DNA from: Neolewinella xylanilytica
GTDB lineage: Bacteria > Bacteroidota > Bacteroidia > Chitinophagales > Saprospiraceae
Direction: 5' to 3'
DNA length: 64,000 nt
Assembly (NCBI RefSeq): GCF_002934605.1
Contig: NZ_PTJC01000006.1
Coordinates: forward strand, 496,001 to 560,000
Shown: positions 52,502 through 63,100 of the stretch, piece after piece
Layout of the letters: each line of letters opens with the position of its first letter
How positions within the stretch are numbered: position 1 is the stretch's first letter
The notes under the pieces: generated by a model
Told to the model about the DNA's origin: nothing
Database searches by the model: none
Seen by the model: the letters and a program-made list of their open reading frames with translations, nothing else
Made by a program: the position numbers and the translations under genes

Positions 52502-53749
52502 TTACTCGCCAAAAATCCGGCAGGTAAGGATAGTTAGATCGTCGGGATATGACATTTCCTGCCGAAAGTCTTCCAGCCGTGCCAGCAGGTTCTCGTTGAA
52601 GACCTGTGCCGAGCGATAGTACTGCCGGCGGGCGAACTGATGTAGGATCTCCTCCTCGAACATTTCCCCGGCGACGCTTTGCAGATCGGTCAGCCCGTCC
52701 GTGTAGGTAACGATAAGCGCCTGCGGGGGGAGGTCCACCACGCCCACTTCGAGCATGGGCAGGGTTTCGATGGATCCGAGTACCGTGGTGCCCTTATCCA
52801 GGAGCTGAAAACTGTTTTCGCTGACGAGGACCGCGGGTGGATGACCGGCATTGACGTAGCGGAGCTGGTGGGCTACCCGGTCGTACTCGGCTACGAAAAA
52901 GGTGACGAAACGTTCTCCGTTGGTGATGCGGTAGACGCTTTCGTTGATTTCGGCTACGAAGTCGTGCAGGTCGGTCCGCTTGCGAATGAGGGTGTGGAAG
53001 TTGGCCTGGAAATTGGCCATGAGCAAGGCGGCGCTGACGCCCTTGCCGGTGAAATCGCCGATACAGAAGACCAGCTTCCCGTCCGTGAACTCCCGGAAAT
53101 CGAAGTAATCGCCGCCCACCCCGAGTTTGGGGCGGTAGATGGCGCTGAGCTCGTAGAAGTCGTTGGCGGGCAAGTCCTTCGGGATGAGCATATGCTGCAC
53201 CTTCGCGCCGAGGTCGAGGTCGGCCTCCAGCCGCTCCTGCTCGAGTTGGCGTCGGAAGAGGCGCTTGTTCTCGATGGCTACGGCGATTACGTTGCTGATG
53301 GTGGTGATGATCTGTACCCGTTCGTACATATCGTCTTCGTCGCTGAAGCTACCGATGAGGATGAAGGCGATGGGGCGTTCCTTATGGAGTACCGGGACTA
53401 CGTGCTCGAAGTGGCGGAAGAGCGGATGGTCGGGCTCGTCGATGTTGACCGCTCGCTTCAGGTCCATTAGCTCCTGGCTGTAATCCGTCCCCTCGGGGAG
53501 TTCGACGTTGTCCAGCCCCAGCGAGATGGCCAGCCGCCATTCTTCGTCCCGGTCGTTTTCCCGGACGAAGAGGGCCATTTCGTTGACGCCAAGCTCCTGG
53601 CGGAGGAATGCCCGGTACATCTGAAAAAGATCCTCGGCCGAGACGTTGTTGTTGATGGCCTGGGTCATCTGCAGCAGACGCCGCACCTGTAGCTGACGCA
53701 GGTGGAGCTCGCGCTCCAGGCGGTTGACTCTTGTGATGGGCTGGGACAT
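52502..53749 (-). CDS. SpoIIE-type PP2C phosphatase with GAF-like sensor
   Basis: 415 aa. A short N-terminal coiled coil (RVNRLERELHLRQLQVRRLL) is followed by a GAF-like domain about 30-160 and a SpoIIE/PP2C phosphatase domain about 185-415. The metal motif is GVGGDYFDF near residue 212, with FCIGDFTGKGVSAALLMA following and IVTYTDGLTDL near residue 350. It should dephosphorylate an anti-anti-sigma factor or similar partner, but no STAS or anti-sigma kinase gene is present. A 36-bp direct repeat lies just upstream of its start. Confidence 0.9.
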   Translation of the reverse strand: MSQPITRVNRLERELHLRQLQVRRLLQMTQAINNNVSAEDLFQMYRAFLRQELGVNEMALFVRENDRDEEWRLAISLGLDNVELPEGTDYSQELMDLKRAVNIDEPDHPLFRHFEHVVPVLHKERPIAFILIGSFSDEDDMYERVQIITTISNVIAVAIENKRLFRRQLEQERLEADLDLGAKVQHMLIPKDLPANDFYELSAIYRPKLGVGGDYFDFREFTDGKLVFCIGDFTGKGVSAALLMANFQANFHTLIRKRTDLHDFVAEINESVYRITNGERFVTFFVAEYDRVAHQLRYVNAGHPPAVLVSENSFQLLDKGTTVLGSIETLPMLEVGVVDLPPQALIVTYTDGLTDLQSVAGEMFEEEILHQFARRQYYRSAQVFNENLLARLEDFRQEMSYPDDLTILTCRIFGE

Positions 53750-53759
53750 GGGGTAAATA

Positions 53760-53831
53760 TAGTGCGCACTGCGTTCGGTTAGTAGCCTGCGGCTTTAGTG
53801 CGCACTGCGTTCGCTTGGTGGCCTGCGGCTT
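53760..53831. repeat. tandem pair of 36-bp repeats with palindromic core
   Basis: Two 36-bp units (53760-53795 and 53796-53831) differ at three or four bases. Each begins with TAGTGCGCACT, containing the perfect palindrome AGTGCGCACT, and holds CTGCGTTCG and GCCTGCGGCTT. The pair lies in the gap before the SpoIIE gene and touches the stop codon of the patatin gene. Confidence 0.85.
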
Positions 53832-56065
53832 TAGTGGAGGAGGGTGATGAGGCGATCTACCTGTTGTTGGAGGAGGGGGTCGTCGAAAGCGCGCAGGACC
53901 TGGGTGCGTTCGAAATCGGTCATGTGGAGGGAGACCGAGGTGCGGAGGGGGTCGTCTTCGCGGGGTTGGTAGTTGAAGCGAAAGAGCTGAAACTTGCCCG
54001 GACCCAGGCTGCGGTAGACCCCCGCGAGCAATTCCTCCTGGTCGAGGATTTGGAGGCCGAGAATGTTACCGGCGACCCCGAGGGGGCTGAACAGTCCGGA
54101 GATGACGCCACGGCGGCCGTCGTCTGGGATCAGTTGGTCGCGGAAGGCACTGATCTGGACGAGCACAACGCCGGAGGTGTTCGCCGCTATCCAGTCTTCG
54201 AAGACGTGGATGAAGCGGACGGCGGAGGTGATGCCGTAATTGTCGCGGTAGCCGGCGTCCATGAGGCGGATGAGGGGCTCGGTGGGCAGGCTTACCTGGG
54301 GGAGGACGTAGGGGTAGGAGGCATTGGCTCGCAGGGCGGAACTCATGCGGAGGCTGTCGGCCTCTTGCCGGGCGAGTAGGCGGCCGAAGTCGACCATGTC
54401 GGGCCCGAGGGGTACGTCGCTGCGGCGGGTGACGGGCGGCGCCATCATGTAGCTGACGCCCTGGGGGGAGATCACCATCCGTCGGCCGTCTTCCACGATG
54501 CTGGGCGTCACGAAGAGCAAGGGGATTTCGGCCGTGGCTTCCGGATCGCGGTACGCTGCGATGGGGCGGTCCAGCTGAAAACCGGTGGCCGTGTTGTACG
54601 CTCTTTCGAAGGCATAGCCGCGGTCGCGGCGGTAGGTTTGGTTGCCGACGCGTACCCGCCGGAAAGGGAGGAAGATGTCGTTGCTGACGATCGAAAAGGC
54701 GACGGGGTTCAGGAGGTCGTTGCTGACGTCTTCGAGGCGGCGAAAGTTGTCCTGGCGAAAGGAAGCCTCCCGCAGGTATTGTTCCCGGACGTAGGCCAGG
54801 CCGAGCATGCCGCCACTGGCCCCCGTGATGAGGGCGGTAGACTCCAGTAGCCGGCCGCCGCTGCATTCCTGAATACTCTGAGCGAGGTGGGTAGCCCAAA
54901 GCGAGGCCGTGAGTCCGCCGCCGCTGGCACAGAGAATGACCAGCTTGGGCTTACCGGTGGGTTGCTTGGCCCGCCAGCGGTCGAGGATGGCGGTGGTACG
55001 GTCGATATCGGTCCGCAGGGTATCGGGGTGGTACAGGCCGTAAAGGGTATCGAGGGTGTACGGGGCGTTGGTGTCGTAGTTGAGCCCGTAGGCCTGGTTG
55101 CCATGGTCGAAAAAGGGGGTGCTGGTGAGGAAATTGACGCCTACCAACATCAGGATCAACAGCGGCAGCCGCCAGTTGGCAAACCAGTAGCTGACCGCCC
55201 CAACGATGGACACGAAGAGGCTGAAGAGAATAAAAAAACTGGCACCGGCCGGAAGCTGGAAGGTAGGCCAGTCGATCATGAGACCCAGGATCACGAGGAT
55301 CATGATCGAGGCGAACTGCAGGATCAGGGCGTTCACGTGGTTCTGCCGGAAGATGTTGCGCAGGATGGCGGTGTCGTAGTGGGCTACCGAGCGCACCCGT
55401 TGCAGGCGGAGCCGGGTATTGAGGTAGAAGCGTACTTGGAAGGGGTTATCGTACTGATTGACGATTTGGGGCCCGAGGGGGGTGCCGCGAACCGGCCGGT
55501 AGAATTTTTCGGCCGGGTCGCTCGGTCCCTTATTGGGGGGAGGCTCGCGGTAGCCGGTGTAATAGGCGATGTCGCGGTTGGTGAGGTTGAAGTAGATCGA
55601 ATACAGGAAAAGGCTCAGGGCCAGGCCGATCGTCAGGCCGGTAATACCCTGCACCTGCGCTCCGGCGCCCTCCCCCAGCGGATGAAAGCGGAGGAGCAAC
55701 ACCCAGTAAGTAAGCAGGAAAGCCAGGGGCAGCAGGGCGTTGTTGATACAAAACTTAAGGAAGGGGCGCGTCAGGCTGGCGAGAAAGTTGAAGTAGCCGC
55801 CCAGCAACAGGTAGGTGCTCAGGTTCCAGCTCATGGTGAAGAAGCCGAAAGCCACCCCGACGATGAGAAAGGAGAAATAGCCCGTCTCGCCGAGGTATTC
55901 CGGGTCCAGAAAAAGATACTGCAAGCCCAGGCGAGGTCCGAGCAGGCCGGCCATCATGAACAGCAGGAGGAGCCACAGGGTCAGCAGTAGGGTATTCGTA
56001 CGCAGGTGCAGCAGCAGGAGCTGGATGGGAAAGGAGCGGTAAACGTTGTGCAGGAAGGTGCGCAT
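53831..56065 (-). CDS. patatin-like phospholipase with N-terminal multi-helix membrane domain
   Basis: 744 aa. Residues 1-310 carry about seven hydrophobic segments (for example LTLWLLLLFMMAGLLG and ILFSLFVSIVGAVSYWF), with a soluble loop near 165-240. The patatin domain begins near 370: the oxyanion glycine loop is CASGGGLTAS, the nucleophile Ser417 is in ITGASGGMLG, and Asp603 is in DAGYRDNYG. It should be a serine acyl hydrolase acting at the inner membrane. ATG 56065 begins the first membrane helix; the upstream frame to 56293 overlaps the divergent methyltransferase gene. Base composition is ordinary. Confidence 0.85.
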   Translation of the reverse strand: MRTFLHNVYRSFPIQLLLLHLRTNTLLLTLWLLLLFMMAGLLGPRLGLQYLFLDPEYLGETGYFSFLIVGVAFGFFTMSWNLSTYLLLGGYFNFLASLTRPFLKFCINNALLPLAFLLTYWVLLLRFHPLGEGAGAQVQGITGLTIGLALSLFLYSIYFNLTNRDIAYYTGYREPPPNKGPSDPAEKFYRPVRGTPLGPQIVNQYDNPFQVRFYLNTRLRLQRVRSVAHYDTAILRNIFRQNHVNALILQFASIMILVILGLMIDWPTFQLPAGASFFILFSLFVSIVGAVSYWFANWRLPLLILMLVGVNFLTSTPFFDHGNQAYGLNYDTNAPYTLDTLYGLYHPDTLRTDIDRTTAILDRWRAKQPTGKPKLVILCASGGGLTASLWATHLAQSIQECSGGRLLESTALITGASGGMLGLAYVREQYLREASFRQDNFRRLEDVSNDLLNPVAFSIVSNDIFLPFRRVRVGNQTYRRDRGYAFERAYNTATGFQLDRPIAAYRDPEATAEIPLLFVTPSIVEDGRRMVISPQGVSYMMAPPVTRRSDVPLGPDMVDFGRLLARQEADSLRMSSALRANASYPYVLPQVSLPTEPLIRLMDAGYRDNYGITSAVRFIHVFEDWIAANTSGVVLVQISAFRDQLIPDDGRRGVISGLFSPLGVAGNILGLQILDQEELLAGVYRSLGPGKFQLFRFNYQPREDDPLRTSVSLHMTDFERTQVLRAFDDPLLQQQVDRLITLLH

Positions 56066-56083
56066 ACCCCGGCAAATTAGGAC

Positions 56084-56091
56084 TATATTTG
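56084..56091 (+). promoter_or_regulatory. TAnnTTTG -7 box before the rRNA methyltransferase
   Basis: TATATTTG matches the Bacteroidota -7 consensus perfectly. It predicts transcription from about 56096 and therefore supports an initiator after that point, at TTG 56124. No good TTTG lies 19-21 nt upstream. Confidence 0.5.
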
Positions 56092-56123
56092 CCGGCCGCA
56101 AACCACATTCCGCTCCCCCTAGC

Positions 56124-57323
56124 TTGCCCGACCATTCCCCCTCCCGCTTAGCCACCCGCCTTACCCCCCAGGGTGAACGTATCCTCCGCGCCGGCCACCC
56201 CTGGCTGTTCGACGGGGCGGTAGAGTCGGTTAAGGGCGACGGCAATCCGGGCGACCTCGCCATTATTTTCGACCGGAAGAAAGATCGCTGCATCGGGGTG
56301 GGGCTTTACGATCCGGAATCGCCCATCCGGATCCGGGTGCTCCACGCCGGGGGCGGGATCCGCATCGACGAAGCCTTCTTCGCCGAACGACTGAAGGCGG
56401 CCCGCAAGCTTCGGCTGCCATTGCTGAAGCTGAATACCGATGGCTACCGCCTGGTGCACGGCGAGAACGACGGCTTCCCGGGGTTGATCGTGGATGTCTA
56501 CGCCAACGTGGCCGTCATTAAGCTCTACACGCCGGCGTGGTTCCCGTACCTGGAAATCCTTTACCCGTTGGTGCTGCGCACGGCGAAGGTGGACACGGCC
56601 GTGCTCCGTCTGGCCCGGTTGGTATCGCCGCAGGCTGACTACCGCGACGGCGCGTTGCTGGCCGGATCGCTCCCCGAGCCGGAAATTACCTTCCGCGAGC
56701 ACAATCTGAAGTTTTACGCCAACGTACTCGAAGGCCACAAAACCGGCTTCTTCCTCGACCACCGCCACAACCGGAAGCGGGTGGGGGAGTTGTCCGAAGG
56801 CCAGGACGTACTCGACGTATTCAGCTACGCGGGAGGATTTAGCGTTCACGCCCTGGCCGGCGGTGCCTACCGGGTGGTGAGCCTCGACATCAGCGGACCG
56901 GCCCTGGAGGTTGCCCGGCGAAATGTGGCGCTCAACTTCGGGGAAGACCCCCGGCACGAAACCGTAGCGGGTGATGCCTTCCAGGAGCTGGAGCAGATCG
57001 CCCGACGGAAGGAGGATTTTGGGATCGTGGTGGTTGATCCGCCGAGTTTCGCCAAGCGGGAGAAGGAGGTGCGCGGCGCCCTCGATGCTTACCGGCGCAT
57101 TCATACGCTGGCGGTGCCGCTGGTGCGCCCGGGCGGGGTGCTGGTGGCGGCGTCCTGTTCGGCGCGGGTAAGTGCCGACGATTTTTTCGCAACGGTGGAG
57201 CGGGTGCTGAAGAAGAGTGGCCGGACTTACCGGCTGCTGGAAAAGACCTTCCACGATACCGACCATCCGATCGGTTTTCTGGAGGGAGCGTACCTCAAAA
57301 CGGGGTATTACCGCCTCGACTGA
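56124..57323 (+). CDS. class I rRNA methyltransferase, RlmI family (PUA + methyltransferase)
   Basis: About 399 aa. A PUA-like domain covers residues 1-75 (GERILRAGHPWLFDGAVESV), followed by a connecting domain and a Rossmann methyltransferase with VLDVFSYAGGFSVHAL near residue 230 (SAM motif I), LDISGPALEVA and IVVVDPPSFAK near residue 305 (motif IV). RlmI makes 5-methylcytidine in 23S rRNA; this homologue may act on the same or a nearby base. There is no ATG in the frame before the domain. TTG 56124 was chosen because a -7 box lies at 56084; GTG 56058 is the other candidate. Confidence 0.9.
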   Translation: MPDHSPSRLATRLTPQGERILRAGHPWLFDGAVESVKGDGNPGDLAIIFDRKKDRCIGVGLYDPESPIRIRVLHAGGGIRIDEAFFAERLKAARKLRLPLLKLNTDGYRLVHGENDGFPGLIVDVYANVAVIKLYTPAWFPYLEILYPLVLRTAKVDTAVLRLARLVSPQADYRDGALLAGSLPEPEITFREHNLKFYANVLEGHKTGFFLDHRHNRKRVGELSEGQDVLDVFSYAGGFSVHALAGGAYRVVSLDISGPALEVARRNVALNFGEDPRHETVAGDAFQELEQIARRKEDFGIVVVDPPSFAKREKEVRGALDAYRRIHTLAVPLVRPGGVLVAASCSARVSADDFFATVERVLKKSGRTYRLLEKTFHDTDHPIGFLEGAYLKTGYYRLD

Positions 57324-57373
57324 TCCACTATCTTCCGCTCCTTCGTACCTGCCTTACATCCGACTAATCTACT

Positions 57374-58075
57374 ATGCGGCTCCACATTGTCATTCCGGTC
57401 GTGAATGAGGCGGACCAACTCCGCCGGCTACTACCTTACCTGCTCGACGAGCTGAATGGCCGGGGCAGCATCACCGTGGCCGACGGGGGGAGTACGGACG
57501 ATACCGAGGAGGTTGTACGCCGGTCGGGCCGGGTAGGCTATCTGGCCTGTGCCGCAACGGGCCGTGGGCGCCAGATGAACGAAGCGGCGGCCCTGCACGA
57601 TGACCCCGACGACGTCTATTACTTCGTCCACGCGGATACCCGGCCCCCGCGGGGGTTCTACACCGATATTCGTCGGAGCGTGGCCGACGGGTCGCCGATG
57701 GGCTGTTATCGGTTCCGCTTCGATTCGGAAAATCCCCTGCTTGCCGTAAATGCCTTTTTCACCCGCTTTGGGGGGCTGGCCTGCCGGGGCGGGGATCAGT
57801 CGCTGTTCGTCGCCCGGAGCGCGTGGGAGCAACTCGGCGGATTCGATGCGGATATGGACATTATGGAGGATTACGACATCATTCAGCGGGCGCGGCGCTT
57901 GCAGCTGCCATTCCGGGTGATTCCGCGTGCGATCGTGGTCTCCGATCGGAAATACCACGCCAACGGTTGGCTGCGGGTCCAGTGGGCCAATCTTCGCCTT
58001 TTCCGAATGTACCAACGGGGAGCTCCGCAGCGGGAAATGGTCGAGACGTACCGGCGGATGCTAAAGTTGCGCTAG
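57374..58075 (+). CDS. TIGR04283-type family 2 glycosyltransferase
   Basis: 233 aa. IVIPVVNEADQLRRLLPYL, VADGGSTDDT and the unusual GRGRQMNEAA near residue 65 are the signature of the TIGR04283 group, together with FVHADTRPP (DxD-like) and GGDQSLFVARSAWEQLGGFD. The group is commonly annotated in arsenosugar synthesis with TIGR04282 proteins; one of those lies at 8200, about 49 kb away. No arsenic methyltransferase or radical-SAM partner is in the window, so the role remains open. It follows the methyltransferase by 50 bp. Confidence 0.87.
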   Translation: MRLHIVIPVVNEADQLRRLLPYLLDELNGRGSITVADGGSTDDTEEVVRRSGRVGYLACAATGRGRQMNEAAALHDDPDDVYYFVHADTRPPRGFYTDIRRSVADGSPMGCYRFRFDSENPLLAVNAFFTRFGGLACRGGDQSLFVARSAWEQLGGFDADMDIMEDYDIIQRARRLQLPFRVIPRAIVVSDRKYHANGWLRVQWANLRLFRMYQRGAPQREMVETYRRMLKLR

Positions 58076-58113
58076 GGTAGGGGAAAGGCCGGCAAATACT
58101 GGTTTTTCCGCTA

Positions 58114-58130
58114 CCCGCGCCCCGGCGCAA
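58114..58130 (+). repeat. intergenic motif CCCGCGCNCCGGCGCAA, copy C
   Basis: Third copy of the 17-bp motif, 64 bp before the gyrB start codon. Like copy B it lies within 70 bp upstream of a plus-strand gene. Confidence 0.5.
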
Positions 58131-58160
58131 AATGCCGGTTCAATGTCGCCGATTACCTAG

Positions 58161-60158
<1,998 letters not shown>

Positions 60159-60165
60159 GGGAGGA

Positions 60166-60267
60166 CTGGTTGCTGGTTACTGGTTGTTGGTTAAATCTTC
60201 CATAGAGGTGGGACCGAATGTCTCGGCAACCAGTACCCTGAAACTAGCACATAGCACCCAGCAACCA
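60166..60267. repeat. imperfect inverted repeat after gyrB
   Basis: GGTTGCTGG (60168-60176) is complementary to CCAGCAACC (60258-60266), and GGTTACTGGTTG to CAACCAGTACC (60228-60237 region) with one gap. The segment is built of variants of the hexamer GGTTGC/AACCAG. It could form a long hairpin on the gyrB transcript before the terminator. Confidence 0.5.
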
Positions 60268-60283
60268 GAGCCTCGCACCCAAA

Positions 60284-60319
60284 AAAAGCCCCGACTCGGA
60301 GAACCGAGTCGGGGCTTTC
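60284..60319 (+). terminator. bidirectional terminator between gyrB and dps
   Basis: AAAGCCCCGACTCGG (60285-60299) pairs perfectly with CCGAGTCGGGGCTTT (60304-60318) around AGAA, with A run before and T run after. It serves both convergent genes. Confidence 0.9.
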
Positions 60320-60338
60320 TGTTTGCGGCCAGAAAACA

Positions 60339-60893
60339 TTACTTCTTCTTGCCGTCGTTAGCGGGGGCGTTACCGGTTTCCACTTCGCGGGTAGCTTCGA
60401 AAAGGAACCAGGTACGGCGCTCCGTTTGGTTGATGTAGTCCTCGATCAGGCTGGCACCGCCGATGTCTTCGTTCTCCTCGCAGATATCGTGAGCTTCGCG
60501 GAGGTTGTGGGCCATCTTCTTATTCTCCTGCATCAGGTCGAGCAGCATGTCGCGGGGGGCGATCTGCGCTTCGTCATTGTCAACGACGTTGGTCAGCTTG
60601 ACGATCTGGGCCAGGCTGGTAATGGTCTTCCCACCAAGCTTACGTACGCGTTCGGCAAGGGGGTCTACGGTTTCCAGCAGTTCCTCACTCTGTACGTCGA
60701 GCATGCGGTGGTAGTCGCGGAAGTGGCGACCCGACATGTGCCAGTGGTAATTTTTGGTCTTTACCCACAGGGCGATAAGGTCGGCCACCAGGGGATTGAT
60801 GGCTTCGGTGATTTTCTTTACGCCTTCCGGTTTCAGGTCGGTCGGGGTATCGAGGGCGGCTTTTTTGATGTTATTGCTAGGTGACTTAGTCAT
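60339..60893 (-). CDS. dps: Dps family ferritin-like protein
   Basis: 184 aa, slightly longer than typical Dps through an N-terminal Lys/Asn-rich tail. The ferroxidase signature is in the helix pair KNYHWHMSGRHFRDYHRMLD and QSEELLETVDPLAERVRKLG (His, Asp and Glu ligands at the subunit interface). It should store iron, protect DNA from peroxide and form a dodecamer. The C-terminal tail is also Lys-rich. Together with ergothioneine genes in the window it points to oxidative-stress defence. Single gene, divergent from rnpA. Confidence 0.93.
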   Translation of the reverse strand: MTKSPSNNIKKAALDTPTDLKPEGVKKITEAINPLVADLIALWVKTKNYHWHMSGRHFRDYHRMLDVQSEELLETVDPLAERVRKLGGKTITSLAQIVKLTNVVDNDEAQIAPRDMLLDLMQENKKMAHNLREAHDICEENEDIGGASLIEDYINQTERRTWFLFEATREVETGNAPANDGKKK

Positions 60894-60976
60894 AATTTCT
60901 TTCGTTTTTGTTACGCTATTTCAACGGGAAGCCGGGGTCGCAAGTTCGCTCATTGACCCACTAACCCACCGGACCT

Positions 60977-61378
60977 ATGTCGCAACGCCATTTTTCTACC
61001 GAACGTCTTAAATCGCGGCGCAGCATCGGGCAGCTATTCGGCCCCGACGGCCGGTCGGTGGCGGCTTATCCGCTTCGGGTGCTGTACCGTCGGGAAGCGG
61101 GTGGAGAGATGCCCTTCGGCGTCCGGGCGGCCTTCGTCGTTCCGAAGAAGCGCTTCAAATCCGCGGTCCGGCGCAACCTGCTAAAGCGCAGGATGCTGGA
61201 GGCCTATCGGCTGAACAAGGCCGTTTTTGCGGGGACGCAGGAGCGGTGTACCACCGAACAGCTGCAGTGCCATCTTCTTTTTATGTACACCGGCAAGGAA
61301 GCCATGCCCTACGCCGCCATCGAGCGGAAGATGCGGAAATTGCTCGTTCAGCTGGATGGGATCCTTTCCCAAGGATAG
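60977..61378 (+). CDS. rnpA: ribonuclease P protein component
   Basis: 133 aa. The family motif is KKRFKSAVRRNLLKRRMLEA near residue 55-75, an RNA-binding helix rich in Arg. The N-terminal part (ERLKSRRSIGQLF) is the usual start of RnpA. It binds the RNase P RNA and helps process tRNA 5' ends. The usual rpmH neighbour is not present here. It starts 83 bp from the divergent dps gene. Confidence 0.93.
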   Translation: MSQRHFSTERLKSRRSIGQLFGPDGRSVAAYPLRVLYRREAGGEMPFGVRAAFVVPKKRFKSAVRRNLLKRRMLEAYRLNKAVFAGTQERCTTEQLQCHLLFMYTGKEAMPYAAIERKMRKLLVQLDGILSQG

Positions 61379-61414
61379 GGTAAACGGGCGTACGGCCGGG
61401 TGTGTCCTTGTTCG

Positions 61415-62665
61415 TTAGCCGCGGGCAGAGGAGGCGGCCTCTACGGCCCGCCATACGCGGAGCACGTTACCGGAAAGCACCTTCTTGATGTCTTCGTCGG
61501 AGTAGCCGCGCTTGAGCAGGGCATAAATCAGGTTGGGATAGTCGGCCACGTCTTTGAGGCCGGTGGGTAGACTGTCGCCCACGCCGTCGAAGTCCGATCC
61601 GAGGCCGACGTGGTCGATACCGGCGATCTGGACAACGCGGTCGATGTGGTCGGCCACCATTTCGACGTCCGAATAGAGGGTAGGATTTTCGATCTGGAAA
61701 CTATCGGCCAGGGCATCCGCCTCCTCCGATCCGTTTGCGTACCCCCGTTGGTTGAGTCGGGCCATGAACTCCTCGCGCAGGCTATCCTGCCGGGAGCGCA
61801 GCGCACCGTCGAGGAAGGTGGAGCCGAAGTTGATCTGGATGACGCCGCCGTTCTCGCCCAGGCGTTTAATCATCTCGTCGTTCATGTTGCGCTCGAAATC
61901 GGGCGTGAAGTGGCGAACCGAGGAGTGGCTGGCGATAACCGGAACCTCGGTAATTTCCATCACGTCCCAGAACGCCGAGTCACTGATGTGGCTGACGTCT
62001 ACCATGATGCCGACGCGGTTCATTTCGCGAACGACCGCTTCCCCGAAGGGACTGAGGCCGCCGTTGATGGCCGTGGTGTCGTAGCTGGAATCCGAGATCA
62101 GGTTGTCCTTGGAGTGGGTCAGCGTGATGTAGCGGATCCCTTTGTCGTAATATTCCTCGACCCGTTCCAGCTTGTCTTCGATGGGGCTTCCGTTCTCCAT
62201 GCCCAAGGGCAGGCTCATGATCCCGTTGGCAAAATTCTTTTCCACGTCATCGGGGCTGGTGGCGAGGGCGAATTTGTCGGGGTGGGCCTCGACGATGCCC
62301 TTGACCATATCGATCAGGCTGTCCGCCAGGGCGGGGGAGCCGCCGACTTCTTCCTGGAGGCGGGCGGGAATGTATATGGACATAAAGGGCGCATCCAGTC
62401 CGCCTTCCACGGCGCGGACGTAGTCGAAGTCCCCTTCGTTCGTTTCCACGGGAATACCGAGCATTTCCCGCTCCAGGCGAAAGTTATTGACCTTTAACCG
62501 GTAGGGTAGGTCGACGTGACCGTCGATGATGATGGTTTGCCGGGCGAGGCTGTCGGCGTGGGCGCGGAGCTCGACGTCGGATTTTCCTTCGGGAGCGGTA
62601 GCACCGCTGTCGCCGCAGGATTGCAGGACGGTAAACAAGAGAGCGGGCAGGAGTAGACGGAGCAT
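61415..62665 (-). CDS. membrane dipeptidase (M19, renal dipeptidase-like) lipoprotein
   Basis: 416 aa with a lipoprotein signal (ALLFTVLQSC). Metal-binding features of the M19 TIM barrel are visible: IIDGHVDLPYR (HxD), a Glu-containing segment near VEEYYDKGIRYITLTH, VDVSHISDSAFW, and VIASHSSVRHF, then GLGSDFDGVGDSLPTGLKD. It should hydrolyse dipeptides at the envelope with two zinc ions. ATG 62665 begins the signal peptide. Divergent from the M28 peptidase, with the 15-bp repeat array between. Confidence 0.92.
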   Translation of the reverse strand: MLRLLLPALLFTVLQSCGDSGATAPEGKSDVELRAHADSLARQTIIIDGHVDLPYRLKVNNFRLEREMLGIPVETNEGDFDYVRAVEGGLDAPFMSIYIPARLQEEVGGSPALADSLIDMVKGIVEAHPDKFALATSPDDVEKNFANGIMSLPLGMENGSPIEDKLERVEEYYDKGIRYITLTHSKDNLISDSSYDTTAINGGLSPFGEAVVREMNRVGIMVDVSHISDSAFWDVMEITEVPVIASHSSVRHFTPDFERNMNDEMIKRLGENGGVIQINFGSTFLDGALRSRQDSLREEFMARLNQRGYANGSEEADALADSFQIENPTLYSDVEMVADHIDRVVQIAGIDHVGLGSDFDGVGDSLPTGLKDVADYPNLIYALLKRGYSDEDIKKVLSGNVLRVWRAVEAASSARG

Positions 62666-62832
62666 TTGGCTTGGTTGTACGTAGTGAGTAGGTAGGGCGA
62701 TCGACTCCGGCGGGCCGGTAAGACAAACATAACGAGAAACAGGCATTTCTGGTAGACCCCGTGCTATGCACTGGGGATGAGGGGTGCTTTCCGGTCGTGA
62801 TGGCGGGGGGTCGGGAGGGTGATGTTACCTTC

Positions 62833-63042
62833 CGTAGTCGTCGGACGACTTCTCGTCGGACGACCACTCGTCGGGCGACTTCTCGTTGGACGACTTCTCG
62901 TCGGGCAACCACTCGTCGGGCGACTTCTCGTTGGACGACCACTCGTTGGACGACTTCTCGTCGGGCAACCACTCGTCGGGCGACTTCTCGTTGGACGACC
63001 ACTCGTCGGGCGACTTCTCGTCGGGGGAAGACCGGTCCGACG
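62833..63042. repeat. 15-bp tandem repeat array, 14 units (locus 2)
   Basis: Fourteen 15-bp units in exact register, alternating mainly between ACTTCTCGTYGGRCG and ACCACTCGTYGGRCG. A higher-order 60-bp period (62893-62952 vs 62953-63012) differs at one base. The array begins with the inverted repeat AGTCGTCGGACGACT (62836-62850), identical to the one at 43562-43576. Frames stay open on both strands (SPDEK/SPDEW pentapeptides on the minus strand), but no gene is claimed. It fills half of the 435-bp divergent gap 62666-63100 and ends about 58 bp before the M28 start; the rest shows nothing recognisable. Confidence 0.92.
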
Positions 63043-63100
63043 ACCCCACCCGCACCGGGTGTTACCAATTTCGCTATTTTGTCAGCTCAATCCCCCGCCG

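Noticed and set aside
62833-63042. CRISPR array
   Set aside because: Units are contiguous without unique spacers, 15 bp is too short, and no cas gene is near. The same holds for the 69-bp array.
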